A stretch of DNA of 64,000 nt from Hygrocybe punicea (GCA_963556145.1 OY744462.1:2232001-2296000), one strand, 5' to 3'; shown: positions 22,573-33,263, counted from the stretch's first letter. The notes: generated by a model not told the origin, from the sequence alone. Made by a program: numbers and translations.

Positions 22573-23461
22573 TGGTCTCTGCTTATCTCTATACTAGGCT
22601 TCCCTCACGATCTCCTTAACATGGACCCCGAATTTCACTCAACGTTCTGCACGCCACCGGCAATGTGCACCGAAGCGACCCGCGGATTATTCACGAGTAG
22701 CCTACTCACCAACGTACTAATAATGCATGTTTATCTCGGATTCAAACCTCCTTGTAAGCACCCTAAATCTAGGTTAAGGTTCCATGCTGTCGCAGTATGA
22801 GCCCTCAGCACATTACCATCACTCTTCCGTGTCCAATCTGTAATAATGGATAAACACTTCAAGATTTTGTCGAAGAACGGGGAAGCAACAGTTCCCTAGA
22901 ACAGACGAAACAGTTCAAATCATATCCAGTCCCACCCCGTTGGCTATAAAACTCTTTTCGAGGTGTAGTTCCCATCATGGCCCGCGGGCTGGCATTTGGC
23001 GAACCGCAGGCATTGTGAAGCTTGAAAGAGTGACAGAGTGACAGAAAGATGATCTAGAGTGGTGTGAAGGGTGGTGTGATACAATAGCAAAGGACATAGG
23101 TGAAAGATATGAGGATGGGGGAGCAATGGAAAGGGTTTGAAGGGTTTGAAGAATTAAATCAGTGAAGAGAAGGGCAAGATAGCAATGATAAAAATGGCCA
23201 AAGGATATTGCAACAAAACCCTTGCAGTGGGCTCCAGAAAAATGATATGTACCATGATACTACCATGTCTACAAGGAAGGAAGTCAATCCCTACAACACT
23301 GTAGCACTATGCAAAGTCTGAGGGGCTCAATCTCAATCCTAATGGTCAGAAACAATAATAGAGATTGTCCTGGATAGCTGCAATTATTTTTCCAATACAT
23401 GTCATGTGTGCAAAACAGTTGTGATATATATGTAGGAACTTGTAAAAGGAATGCAAAGTTC
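22573..23461. other. no gene recognised downstream of RAD1
   Basis: About 890 bp of moderately AT-rich sequence. It contains only short open frames and no recognisable repeat apart from the approach to the multi-hairpin structure. Confidence 0.5.
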
Positions 23462-25336
23462 ACAGTCATTTGTAGTGAGCTTGACACTTGTGGGAAATTT
23501 TTTGATCAATTATTGCCACCTTCAGTAAAGCTGGCACAGCTTGAAATGTGCACCAAATTCAGCAAAATCACCATTTTTTAAATAACTCACGGAATACTGT
23601 ATGGATTGTTAAGGTGTAACAGGGAACAATCATCTATTATACAAGGGCTAGGCAGCCCCAGGCTTAGATTTTGAATATTACATGTATTACAAAATATCCA
23701 AACATTTCACCTGTGTTCAGTCCCCCTTCTGTGTGAGACAAATAAGTCAGCAACCAAACCTCAGATTGGCATATATGTAGAGGCAAAATTCATCTATGGT
23801 TCTGGGGCTAGGCAGCCCCACCTGTTATCCAAGAAATCATGAACATGTGAACAATCTATGCAAGACCTATTAGTCCATATAATTTGCATTATTTAGGGTG
23901 TTCATAACTTCATGTAAAAATTACAAGTGTGTAACATTGATTATGGGGCTGCCTAGCCCCAGAACTATAGATGAATTTTGCCTCTACATATATGCCAATC
24001 TGAGGTTTGGTTGCTGACTTATTTGTCTCACACAGAAGGGGGACTGAACACAGGTGAAATGTTTGGATATTTTGTAATACATGTAATATTCAAAATCTAA
24101 GCCTGGGGCTGCCTAGCCCTTGTATAATAGATGATTGTTCCCTGTTACACCTTAACAATCCATACAGTATTCCATGAGTTATTTAAAAAATGGTGATTTT
24201 GCTGAATTTGGTGCACATTTCAAGCTGTGCCAGCTTGACTGAAAGTGGTAATAAAATAATATGGACTTGGTGAAAATTTCTGTGCTCTACTTTGTATCTC
24301 ATGAAGTACTGCATGGATTAACATGGTTACAGAGGGAAAGTTGTACTATTTCTTAAGGGCTATCTACTGCTATCATTACATTGGGACCATATTTTGTATT
24401 TGGTGACTTGTGGATGAAACAAAAGGTAAACGAGTACTTTTTGACACCCAAAATGATATTGTCAAATTATGGCATCAAATGAACTCCTATGAAAAACATT
24501 GTAGGGAGAAATTTATTCATTTTTTCAAGGGCTAAAAGTACATATACCATGTTTTTCTTTATTTTTGTCCTTTGAGGCAATATTTCATCTGTACTATGTT
24601 TGTCCACATTACACAAGAATCATGATTATGAGCTCAAAGGACAAAAATAAAGAAAAACACGGTATATGTACTTTTAGCCCTTGAAAAAATGAATAAACTT
24701 CTCCCTACAATGTCTTTCATGGGAGTTCATTTGATGCCATAATTTGACAATATCATTTTGGGTGTCAAAAAGTACTCATTTACCTTTTGTTTCATCCACA
24801 AGTCACCAAATACAAAATATGGTCCCAATGTAATGATAGCAGTAGATAGCCCTTAAGAAATAGTACAACTTTCCCTCTGTAACCATGTTAATCCATGCAG
24901 TACTTCATGAGATACAAGGTAGAGCACAGAAAATTTCACCAAGTCCATATTATTTTATTGCTGTTTTCAAAATACATGACATTTTTTGAAAAAATAAATC
25001 TTTCAAAGGACAAAGGACCATAATCGTGGGAAAGTTTCTATATATGGTAGCACTGTGAACTGGACAGTGAATGTGAACCCTTTCCTATCATTGTGGTTAC
25101 TGTAGCCCCCTGTGTACAATGTCAATAAAAGAATTGCTGAACATGTACAGACCTTGTTGATCTCCTCTTCATCAAGTAAATGCTTACCAGTGCTACTATA
25201 TATAGAAACTTTCCCACAATTATGGTCCTTCATTCTTTGAAAGATTTATTTTTTCAAAAAATGTCATGCATTTTGAAAACAGCAATAATTGATCAAAAAA
25301 TTTCCTACAAGTGTCAAGCTCACTACAAATGACTGT
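23462..25336. repeat. multi-hairpin (cloverleaf-like) inverted repeat structure
   Basis: An outer 54-bp stem (23462-23515 with 25283-25336) encloses three long hairpins that abut with 0-1 bases between them. Hairpin A is 23517-24248, with arms of about 300 bp and a loop near 23821-23942. Hairpin B is 24250-24959, with arms of about 325 bp and a loop near 24576-24633. Hairpin C is 24961-25282, with 95-bp arms and a loop at about 25056-25187. GGGCTAGGCAGCCCC, itself a small hairpin, occurs four times in A. There is no transposase. A foldback-type element, or serial insertion of palindromic MITEs, could explain it. Confidence 0.85.
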
Positions 25337-25783
25337 AATAGAGATTATTGGGGCATTGCAGTAAAGGGGCAATATGATAGACTGGTATGATAGACTGGTA
25401 TCAGGGTATACAAGGTGTCTCTGTGGCTATTGAAACCAAGGGGGAACCAGGATTTGAACCCAGCACCTGAGGTGGGGTGGCCAGGGTCCAATCAGGTGGT
25501 GTGTGGGTTTGGATCCAGGATCCTTTGGATACAGGTCTGGGTCCCATTTTTGCAACCCATGGCTGTACCTGTACCCATGACAAGTTACCTGTGACTTTGT
25601 CACACAAGTGACACATCACATTCAACTTGAATGCAACATGTTGAATGATGGGGCAGAGACCAGAACAAAGCTGGTCTCTGCCTAAAGTGAGTTTTTTTTT
25701 ACTTTTACATTGTTACTTACAAAATTTACAGGCATAATTACATGGATATGAATGGTAACAATGAAAACAGTGATGGTTTGGCA
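25337..25783. other. decayed repeat DNA, no gene
   Basis: Contains GTCACACAAGTGACACATCA and GGCTGTACCTGTACCCATGA motifs. These recur in inverted order at about 52090-52260, so the two places share a dispersed repeat. A T-loop-like GGTTCAAATCC on the minus strand near 25455 is too little evidence for a tRNA gene or SINE. Confidence 0.5.
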
Positions 25784-26751
25784 TAGTGTTGGGGAAGTTC
25801 GGTTTGGTCTGGTTTTGGGTCTTTTTGCCCGCAACTGAGACTGAACCATTCAGTTCCTGCCAAAAATCCTGGAATCGAAACCAAAACTGACATAAACCAT
25901 TTATGTCGGTTTGGTTCAGTCCAAACTTGGTCTAAACTGAGACCATCAGGTATCCACCTCATGAGAGAGCCACGCATGTCAATTGATGTGGCTGGCATCA
26001 TCACAAGGTGGGATTGGGGGGCAGGTGAGCTGCCATGCCCTGCTGTTACTCCATCTGACCTCGCAGGAGAGCTGCACATGTCAATTGACATGGCTGGCAT
26101 CTTTGCAAGGTGGGATTGGGGGCCAGCATCTTTGTGAGGTGGCAGCTGCATCCAGGGTGCAAGAACAAGGTGAGATTGGGCTGCCCTGTCCTGATGAAAC
26201 ACATGCATTGAATGCATGTGTTCCGCTTTTGTTTGGGCATGGTGGTGGTGGTGGTGTCCAAACACATCCTACACATTTGATGCTGGGCAGGTTGGGCCGT
26301 TGTCCACATTGGCCATTTTTGGTGGTGGTGTGGTGGTGGTGTGGGTGTTGGTCATGTTGGTTGTGGGTGTTGGTGGTGCCACATCATGTTCAAATGAATA
26401 GTAAGAAAACATACCAATAATACCAGAGGTGGACACACCACCCCTGCTGCATGTGCTGCCTTGTCTACCTCTCCATTTCTAGGGTATAGCACGGGTGACC
26501 CGCGGGTTTTTAAACTCCGACCCGTACCCGTACCCGCTAACACCGTACCCGCTGCAGGTGCGGGTCTTAATTACCCATGGAGAACAAAGGGTATGCATTT
26601 ACCCGTGGCACCCGGCATCACCGCCAAGGTTCCACGGGTACAGACTTCAGATGGGAGTACAGCAACATGAACAATATTTAAGACGACGCGTCGTCAACGA
26701 CCGGATCTCATTTGCCTACTCGGCACTCACTTCTGCCAACTTCCGCTTCTT

Positions 26752-27858
26752 TGTATTGGCCTTGATAGCGTCAACAAGATCCTCCATCAAGACAAGGTCT
26801 TGACGACACCATAAAATGTTAGTGTGACTCGAAAGACGAGGGAAGATGGTGTACCTCTGGGACTTCAATAATGTCCAGCAAAAACGCTAACATAACACCA
26901 TTGTGTTGCAGGTGAACTGTCCACGCCACAAATGCCCGGTGATTGGGCGATGTCCAGGCATCCGTTGCAAAGTGTAGACGACCTGAGTGGTCTTGTAGTA
27001 GTTTGGCGATGCGTGCTTGACACTTTGTGAATGCTGAGGCAATGTCTCGAGCAACCGTAGTAGGGGATGGGACAGACATCTGAGGGCGGCCGGCACAGAA
27101 AAGGTCGATGAGTTCGCGATCCTTGACGATGTTGGCAGGCCGATTGTTCTCAGTCACCCATTTGACAATGCGAGCGCGAACCTCGGTGTTCGTGTGAGCG
27201 CGATGGGAGTAGGCAACGGGTTTTTGTCCTTGCCGGGCGAACGCAGTGAAAATGCTGCCAGTACGAGACTCGATCTCCTTCGAACTGATGGCAAGCTTGA
27301 CGGCCTCATCACCGAAGCAGCCAATGGCATGAGCCTTGAGGTTGGAAGTGGAAGCTCGGTCGCCCTTGTCTTGGAAGCGGCGGCAGCCGCCCGAGTTGGA
27401 TTTGCAGTTGCGGGCAGCGCAGGGAAAGAAATGGTACATGCGAGTACCCTCATAACGAACGGAGACGTTGGACTTGAAGAAGTTGTAGACGGGGGAACGC
27501 CAAGTCTTCTGTGCTGCCTCTGGATGAAAACAGATCAGGAGGATGGGTGGATTTGGGCGAAGGGCACATACTGAGTTGTTCCTCGGGCGACACCTCGTCG
27601 GCTGTGTCTGCATCCTCTTCGGCATCCGAAACTATGTTAATGTCAGGCATAGAGGCGTCGTCGCTGATGTTGTTGGGCACATCGTTGGAGTCAGCTTGGC
27701 TGGATGCGGTTGAGAGAGCTGTCTTGAGTCGTTTGACAGGCTTCAGAACAGCCTCGACGGGCTTCTGAGCTTTGCCAGTTGGCTTCGGCTTGGGGGCAGG
27801 AGCAGATGTGTGAGAGGAAAGAGAGCTGGCGGTCGAGGCCTGATGTTTTTTATGAGGG
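26752..27858 (-). pseudogene. internally deleted hAT transposase
   Basis: The product starts MAPHKKHQASTASS, with a Pro/Lys-rich then acidic N-terminus. A short intron joins it to LKTWRSPVYNFFKSNVSVRY. A BED-like zinc finger follows (CAARNCKSNSGGCRRF, then the TSNLKAHAIGCFG histidine). The start of the RNase H-like core is visible as GRLHFATDAWTSPNHRAFVA, then LLDIIEVPE. After that only a short tail resembling a C-terminus remains (LMEDLVDAIKANTKKRKLAE, stop near 26720-26755). The middle and C-terminal catalytic and dimerisation parts are missing, so this copy cannot make a full transposase. Confidence 0.75.
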
Positions 27859-28094
27859 GCCATGACAAATGAAAGGGGAAGAAGACCTACTGGAACATTG
27901 TAGATACCCCGCCCTTTTAACCAATGTTCAACTAATTTTTCTTTGGATGACGCGGCCATGAAGGAGTTGGAAAACGACGTTTCATGTGGCGGGAGGAGAA
28001 TTTGTGACTCGAAATAGTTAGCAGAATCTTGGCGTGGCATGACAGCGGCCGTGCCTTGCTGGACCCGCAGAAAAAGCCGTACCCAAGTGCACGG

Positions 28095-28249
28095 TGGAGT
28101 GGTACGGAGATACCACTCCGAGGGCTAGCTGGAGAATCTCGCAGAAGAGCTGGCGAGGAAGGATGGATTCGGACTGACTACTGACAGGGATCTATCTACA
28201 ACGAACCGTGGGAGCCTCGTCACGTGACTAGGCACTCGCTACTACTCCA
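28095..28249 (-). repeat. 3' LTR of the nested retroelement
   Basis: 155 bp, apparently identical to 30678-30832. The terminal GGAGTGGTATCTCCGTACCA forms a short hairpin. Related LTR ends with the same hairpin design occur at 34221 and 37950. Confidence 0.9.
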
Positions 28250-28267
28250 AGTGCCCCCCTTCCTCAT
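28250..28267 (-). promoter_or_regulatory. polypurine tract
   Basis: The minus strand reads ATGAGGAAGGGGGGCACT directly before the 3' LTR start TGGAG. This is the expected position and composition for plus-strand priming of a Gypsy-type element. Confidence 0.75.
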
Positions 28268-28364
28268 AGCGACGTCCTCGTCGCTATCAAAGACTCGAAA
28301 CAGGGGGGAAAGAGGAAAAGAAAAGGGGGAAAACAGACTGAAAGACAGACCAAAAACAACCAAG

Positions 28365-30455
28365 CTAGTCTACTCCACTAGGGTCTAGTAAAGGAGGTCC
28401 AAGACTGGGATCAAAGGAAACAGGAATCTGTCTGAAAAAAGATGGGAGAGAAACAGAGGGATGGGAAAGGTTATGAGAAACGTGGTGGACACGAGCCAGA
28501 AGTTTTGATGAGTTTCGCATAGAGATAGTGGGAAGGTGGTGGGGTTGTACTCGATACGGGGAGTCGTCGAAATGTATTGGGTATCGTTGATAACGAGGTG
28601 GGAGTCTATTTACAGGGTATCTCGGGGGAAGGTTTTGAGGGTGGACGCGGCGGTGACGGTAGCGAAGCGTGGACCATGGATTTTGCACTCGGGGGTAGGT
28701 AAGGGTGGGGACATTCTTGGGTCGCCAGATGGGGACGTGGGTATGATAGGTGTTGCGCCAAGTATGATTTTGGCAGGGGGTGTTGAATGTGGGGACAGCT
28801 TGAGTTTTTGGGGTAGGGATATTGGTGCGGCACGCTGACGGCGGTGTCTCCATGGGCTCCGTTTGTGTAGACACGTTGGCATATCGTTTTGTGGGGCTAG
28901 GTGGGTCTCCTTCACATGCGGTCGTGTGTTGGAACGTTTCGTCGTGCTGTTTTATTCCCTTTCGGTGGGGTTTGTCCCCGGTGCGCGTTTCCTCCTTCGT
29001 GCTCGCGTGTTGTCGCGTTTTCTCACCCTGCTCTTTGTTGTTTTGCCTCGCAGCGCCATTTGCTTTGTCTCGGCTCTCTCCTGCAAGGAACTCCGCGATC
29101 TCGGATGCCAGAGGCCACGACTGGCCGTGCGGGTCTCCATGACGCGTTTGGTGGATGGTGGAAGCGCGGTACGGTGTGGGGACGAGATGGTCGTGTTGAG
29201 GGTTCGGTTTTGGGTCAGGGTAGACGGGGATGGTGGCGCGAGACGGTGTAGGCGCGAGACGTTCGTGTCGGAGGGGTTTCGAGGCCGGTTTCGCGGTGCT
29301 GGGAGTGGGCATGCCGGTGGGCGTTGAACACTCACGCTCATGCGAGCTTTTTGGGTTGGGGTGGGATATGGTTGCAGGCTGGGATGGAACGGGCGCGGGA
29401 CAGGGCTCTGGGGTTGGCCTTGCATTGGGGTTGGGTCTACACGCCGGGCGTTCGCGCTCACGGCCGCTTTTGGCGCTGGGGTTGGGGTATTTCGAAGGCA
29501 GCTCACGGCTGCGCTCTGCTCGGGGGTGCTTGGGGTTGGGGGTGGCGAGAGCCATGGGCGCTGGGTATTCGCGTCCGTGTTCGGTTTGGAGGTGGTTGGC
29601 ATTGTGGGACGGTGTGGTGGACGCGTTTGACGTGGGCTGGGGCTCGTCTTGGTACACCGGCATTGGCGTCTGTGGTTTCCGGGTCAACGGGGGCGGGGCC
29701 GTACGTTGGGGTTGCGGCTGAGGTGCTGGTGGTGCTTCGCGGTGCTTCACGTTCGTTGGTGACGTGGCGGCAGCAGCTGGGCTGGACTGGGGTTCGTTTG
29801 GGCACACGGGTGCTCGCGTTGGCCGTTCCTGGGTCGACGTGGGTGTGGTTGGACGCTGGGGCCATGGTCCGAGTATTGAAGGCGAAGGCTGCAGCGTTGG
29901 GTGCAGCCGTAACATGGCAGTCGTGTTGGGCGTGATGGGCACGCGAGCGGACGGCGTTGGGGCCTGCGAGACGGTAGACGGGGTTGCCGTTGACGTTGTG
30001 GGGACTTGGGGCGTGGTTGCGAGGGTGGGGGACGCGAACGTGGCGGTTGGGTTTGGGGCGCGTTCTGACGCGTTTTGCAGCGAGGGTGGGGCCATTTGGG
30101 TGGGCAATAACGACGTGGCGTGCTCGGGCGCGAACGTCGACGCTTTTGGTGGAGGTGGGCGTGCTGTGGTGTGCAGGGTTGAATCTTGGGGTCCGTGCCT
30201 CGTTTTTGGCTGGCCACAGTTGGCGGTAAGGTGGGTCGACGAGGCTGTTGAATGTTCACGGTCGGAGGCACTGGGTGGTGTTGGGATGGCGTTGGCGGGC
30301 ACCGGGGCAGTGAGCGTCGTCGTTGTGTTCATTTGGGTCCACGTCGCTGTGGGCTGGGCCGTTGGTGGCGAGATTGTTGGTTCTCTTTTTGTGTTGGTTT
30401 TCCGCCGCGTTTTTTCCTTCTTCGCTCGTTCTTTTTGCTTCTTTTTCGTAGTCAT
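28365..30455 (-). CDS. Pro/Thr-rich gag-like protein of the LTR retroelement
   Basis: The open frame of 696 codons is uninterrupted and occupies nearly all internal DNA between the primer-binding site and the polypurine tract. The N-terminus is strongly basic (MTTKKKQKERAKKEKTRRKT). Most of the rest is low-complexity Pro, Thr, Ala and Arg with no zinc knuckle or protease motif. The later part has RYANVSTQTEPMETPP, and an STQT motif recurs several times in the remnant protein at 37015-37722, suggesting the two elements are related. The C-terminus is rich in Tyr, Pro and His. It may package the RNA as Gag does, but this is inferred only from position. Confidence 0.65.
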   Translation of the reverse strand: MTTKKKQKERAKKEKTRRKTNTKREPTISPPTAQPTATWTQMNTTTTLTAPVPANAIPTPPSASDREHSTASSTHLTANCGQPKTRHGPQDSTLHTTARPPPPKASTFAPEHATSLLPTQMAPPSLQNASERAPNPTATFASPTLATTPQVPTTSTATPSTVSQAPTPSARVPITPNTTAMLRLHPTLQPSPSILGPWPQRPTTPTSTQERPTRAPVCPNEPQSSPAAAATSPTNVKHREAPPAPQPQPQRTAPPPLTRKPQTPMPVYQDEPQPTSNASTTPSHNANHLQTEHGREYPAPMALATPNPKHPRAERSRELPSKYPNPSAKSGRERERPACRPNPNARPTPEPCPAPVPSQPATISHPNPKSSHERECSTPTGMPTPSTAKPASKPLRHERLAPTPSRATIPVYPDPKPNPQHDHLVPTPYRASTIHQTRHGDPHGQSWPLASEIAEFLAGESRDKANGAARQNNKEQGEKTRQHASTKEETRTGDKPHRKGIKQHDETFQHTTACEGDPPSPTKRYANVSTQTEPMETPPSACRTNIPTPKTQAVPTFNTPCQNHTWRNTYHTHVPIWRPKNVPTLTYPRVQNPWSTLRYRHRRVHPQNLPPRYPVNRLPPRYQRYPIHFDDSPYRVQPHHLPTISMRNSSKLLARVHHVSHNLSHPSVSLPSFFRQIPVSFDPSLGPPLLDPSGVD

Positions 30456-30649
30456 TTGTGTAGGTCGAGAAAATGAGAATGTTTGATGCTCGGAAAATCG
30501 TTTGGTGCTTGGAAAATCACTTGGTGCTCGGGGAACTGCTCGGTGCGCGGTGCTCTGTGCTCTGTGCTCTGTACTCGGAAAATCGCTGGGGTGCTGAAAA
30601 ATGACTGGAAATCGCTGGAAGTCGCTGAAAGTCGCTCAAGACAGAAGCT

Positions 30650-30674
30650 GGGTTCGAATCCGCTCTCATCACCA
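30650..30674 (-). promoter_or_regulatory. primer-binding site
   Basis: The minus strand reads TGGTGATGAGAGCGG and then continues into the complement of a T-loop-like GGTTCGAATCC. The match to a tRNA 3' end is therefore about 25 bases, covering CCA, acceptor and T arm. The same TGGTGATGAGAG core follows the LTRs at 33433 (plus) and 37946 (minus). The acceptor sequence would fit a tRNA starting GATGAGA, perhaps tRNA-Leu, but I cannot confirm that. Confidence 0.75.
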
Positions 30675-30677
30675 CGT

Positions 30678-30832
30678 TGGAGTGGTACGGAGATACCACT
30701 CCGAGGGCTAGCTGGAGAATCTCGCAGAAGAGCTGGCGAGGAAGGATGGATTCGGACTGACTACTGACAGGGATCTATCTACAACGAACCGTGGGAGCCT
30801 CGTCACGTGACTAGGCACTCGCTACTACTCCA
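30678..30832 (-). repeat. 5' LTR of the nested retroelement
   Basis: 155 bp, identical by eye to the other LTR. It is followed on the minus strand by a 3-base spacer and the primer-binding site. Confidence 0.9.
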
Positions 30833-31498
30833 ACGGGTGAGCGGTAGTGGCGGGTTGGGAGTGAGCAAACACCGTACCCGTACCCGCCATACTTTTAACC
30901 CTAAAACCGCGGGTTTACCCGAACCCGTGCTATACCCTATCCATTTCGCGGTGTTCATGTTTGCTCGCATGCCAGTGTGCATGTTGTGGGCACATTTGAT
31001 GCTGGATTGGGGTCCGTCATGTGGTTGATGCAGTCGTTGCCATTGGTCATTGTGGTCGTGGTAATGGTCATGGTCGTGGTCATTGTGGTTGTGGTTGTGG
31101 TCATTGTCATCATGGTCGTGGTCATGGTTGTGTTAGTGGTTGTGTTGCCTGTCATATTTGTAGTTAGAATCCAATATAAATAAAATAAATAACACTTACC
31201 TGGGTGGCTGGGTACTCCCAGCTGCCATTTCTGCTCTCCTTTGGTGGTTGATCCTTGTTTGGGGCCTGTTCAAGGTGTTGTGGATGGGCGATGAGCAAGT
31301 TTTGAGTTGCTGGCTGTCATTTATTGGTTCGGTTCAAACTCAGTTTGAACTGGGTTTGAACCACAGCCAAATCTCCCAAATTGAAACCTGAAGGGTTTGG
31401 TGTCTGCTGGAAATTCCCCAACTAAAACTGAGACCAGCAGTTTTGGTTTGGTCTAAACCGGGTTTGGATTGGTCTGAGAGTGAACTTCCCCAACACTA

Positions 31499-32262
31499 GT
31501 TTGGCAAAGGTTTGATGACAATTTGACAAGGGTTCAATGAGGGTGAGGGCCATCACAGTTACTCCAAGCAAAGCAAGACCAGGGGAGAGGTGCACCCACC
31601 CCCTGTTCACCAGGTCACCCCATACTTCCCACAGCATTGGAAAAATGTCCAATCTAAGGGGGCTAAGCTTCTTGACAAAGGCATTCTGGAGAGGATGTGA
31701 GCAATGTAAAAGCACTGATTAAAGTAGAGTTTACTATTGTTGGAACCCAGGATCCAGATTTGAGGACCCATTCAAAAGCTGCACTGGTTACAGAGAGGCC
31801 AAGCTTATGCATGAAATTGTGTGCTTGGGTGACTTTGTTCCAAACATGTGAGTGAGCTTTCTGAGCCTGACCATACAAGTCTCTGACCAGTTCCATCTTG
31901 TCCATGTCAACCTTGGTTGTCAAACAATGAGTCAGGGGTGAAGCCCTCAATCCTGAATGGTTGCAAGGAGAACCCTATATAAGATGAAATGTTTACAACA
32001 CATAAATGATAACATACTTCTCTCGATAATCTGTAGAGTAAGTAAAGATATGTGGATACACTTGCTGTAATACACTGTCCCAACAATGGAGGACAATTCC
32101 ATGCTGGTATGCAGCCATAAAATCATTGTCTAAGAATAGCCGCCAAACCTGAAGGAAACATAAATTGACTAATGAACTTACTGAAGAGATATAGGCAATG
32201 TGGCAGCATGCACCTGAGGCAGGCCTTGCTTGAAGGTATTTGGAGAGACCATTGAAGTAAAG
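31499..32262 (-). pseudogene. Plavaka transposase fragment
   Basis: On the minus strand the fragment reads NGLSKYLQARPASGACCHIA, then VWRLFLDNDFMAAYQHGIVL, DSVLQRVYPHIFTYSTDYRE and, further on, WVLKSGSWVPTI and NAFVKKLSPLRLDIFPML. The same motif order occurs in the larger copy at 44.2-48.7 kb (NESKYRRCKPSCNLCEHVAY, AYEHGIVIECCDGVLRRFYP, HIFTYSADYPEK). Both ends are cut by TAGTGTTG elements, at 31498 and 32263. It is non-functional. Confidence 0.75.
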
Positions 32263-33044
32263 TAGTGTTGCTGAAGTTCGGTTCGGTCCTGTTTTTCACT
32301 ATTTTTGAAAAACCAGAACTGGAACCGTTGGTTCGGTTCGGCCAAATGCCAAACCGGAACCGGAACCGTGTCGAACGGTTTCATGGCGTTCGGTCTGCGT
32401 TCAAACGCGGTTCAAACCCCGAACCAACCTCCAAATACCTTGCGTGGGCCAGACACGCATCAATTGACGTGGCTGTCACCCTCACGAGGTAGATGGGGGG
32501 GCGCTCTGTCTGTTTTTGCGAGGTTGGGTTGGGGTCAGGCACTTCCCATGGGTGTCCGCGCATGCCACCTACCTCGTGAAGAACGGGGATGCGTCAATTG
32601 ACATACTTCGTCTGTTTTCGCGAGGTTGGATGGGGCCAGGGACTTTCCATGGGCGTCCATGCATGCTGATGACCTCACGAAGAATGGGGCACATCAATTG
32701 ATGCGCTCCATCTGTTTTTGCGAGGTTGGATGGGGCTGGGGACTTCCTATGGGCGTCCGCATGTCAATTGACATGGCTAGGGCGTGTTCGTGAGGTGGGT
32801 CTTTGTCGTCACCTCATCCATTCCCCTCATTAGCCGATGTCATTTGGACTGGATTTGAGGGACGTACCTGGGCCGGTAGGTGGGCGCACCACCCTCCCAG
32901 CCTTCAACTCCCCGTCGTAATCATTGTCGTGTTGGTGTTGGTGTTGTAAGTAGTGGTGGAGGCGACAATGGTTGCGATCATCCGCGTTTGACGTGGCAGG
33001 TGGCTGCTGCCGCCGGTGTTGCTCTGCTGCTGCTGCCGGCGTTG

Positions 33045-33075
<31 letters not shown>

Positions 33076-33263
33076 GGTTGCGGTTGTGGTTGTGGTTGCG
33101 GTTGTGGTTGCGGTTGCGGTTGCGGTTGCTGCTGCTGCTGTTGCAGTTGCTGTCACTTGGGGCCATTTGGCCATCGTTGGGGTGGTGGCATTGGTGGTGT
33201 TGCCACTGCTATTGCTGCTGCTGCTGCTGCTGCCATCGATTCATGTTGGAACACGAGGGAGGT
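32263..33263. mobile_element. truncated TAGTGTTG hAT-like element
   Basis: The left terminus TAGTGTTGCTGAAGTTCGG begins at 32263. Four TCAATTGA modules (32460, 32594, 32694, 32764) each precede a GAGGT, and a GCT/GGTTGC triplet core follows at about 33005-33235. The right terminus is missing: a Gypsy LTR starts at 33264. It was probably cut by a deletion or by that insertion. Confidence 0.7.

Larger units (their letters stand above)
28095..30832 (-). mobile_element. young LTR retroelement with a single gag-like ORF
   Basis: Two 155-bp LTRs (28095-28249 and 30678-30832) appear identical base for base. They start TGGAGTAGTAGCGAG and end GTACCACTCCA in element orientation, and a 4-bp duplication, ACGG, flanks the element (28091-28094 and 30833-30836). 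The primer-binding site lies next to the right LTR and a purine tract beside the left LTR, so the element reads on the minus strand. There is no protease, reverse transcriptase or integrase. It must be mobilised by another element. Confidence 0.9.
26480..30939 (-). mobile_element. hAT transposon nested in the TAGTGTTG element
   Basis: Terminal inverted repeats are TAGGGTATAGCACGGGT on the left and ACCCGTGCTATACCCTA on the right, and the inner borders carry many ACCCGTACCCG units. A perfect 8-bp target duplication, TCCATTTC, lies at 26472-26479 and 30940-30947. The transposase gene is on the minus strand. An LTR retroelement is inserted at 28095-30832, leaving about 1.7 kb of hAT sequence. Confidence 0.92.
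25784..31498. mobile_element. TAGTGTTG hAT-like element split by nested insertions
   Basis: The left end TAGTGTTGGGGAAGTTC and right end GAACTTCCCCAACACTA are perfect 17-bp terminal inverted repeats. The 8-bp duplication GTTTGGCA flanks it at 25776-25783 and 31499-31506. Without the insertion at 26480-30947 the element is about 1.25 kb, the size of its relatives at 1579 and 38032. It contains GGT-rich and GTCATGGTCGTGG stretches, and two TCAATTGA modules at 25979 and 26081. It lacks coding capacity. It sits in a Plavaka transposase remnant. Confidence 0.9.

Noticed and set aside
23640..24125. Four GGGCTAGGCAGCCCC hairpins as regulatory RNA sites
   Set aside because: They occur symmetrically because they lie in the arms of hairpin A; no independent evidence of a function.
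25440..25480. T-loop-like GGTTCAAATCC on the minus strand, as a tRNA or SINE
   Set aside because: No acceptor or anticodon arm could be folded and no clear A box precedes it.
28536..30486. Plus-strand open frames of 100-240 codons opposite the LTR element ORF
   Set aside because: They mirror the low-complexity minus-strand ORF, are rich in Gly/Val/Trp, and lie against the orientation set by the primer-binding site and purine tract.
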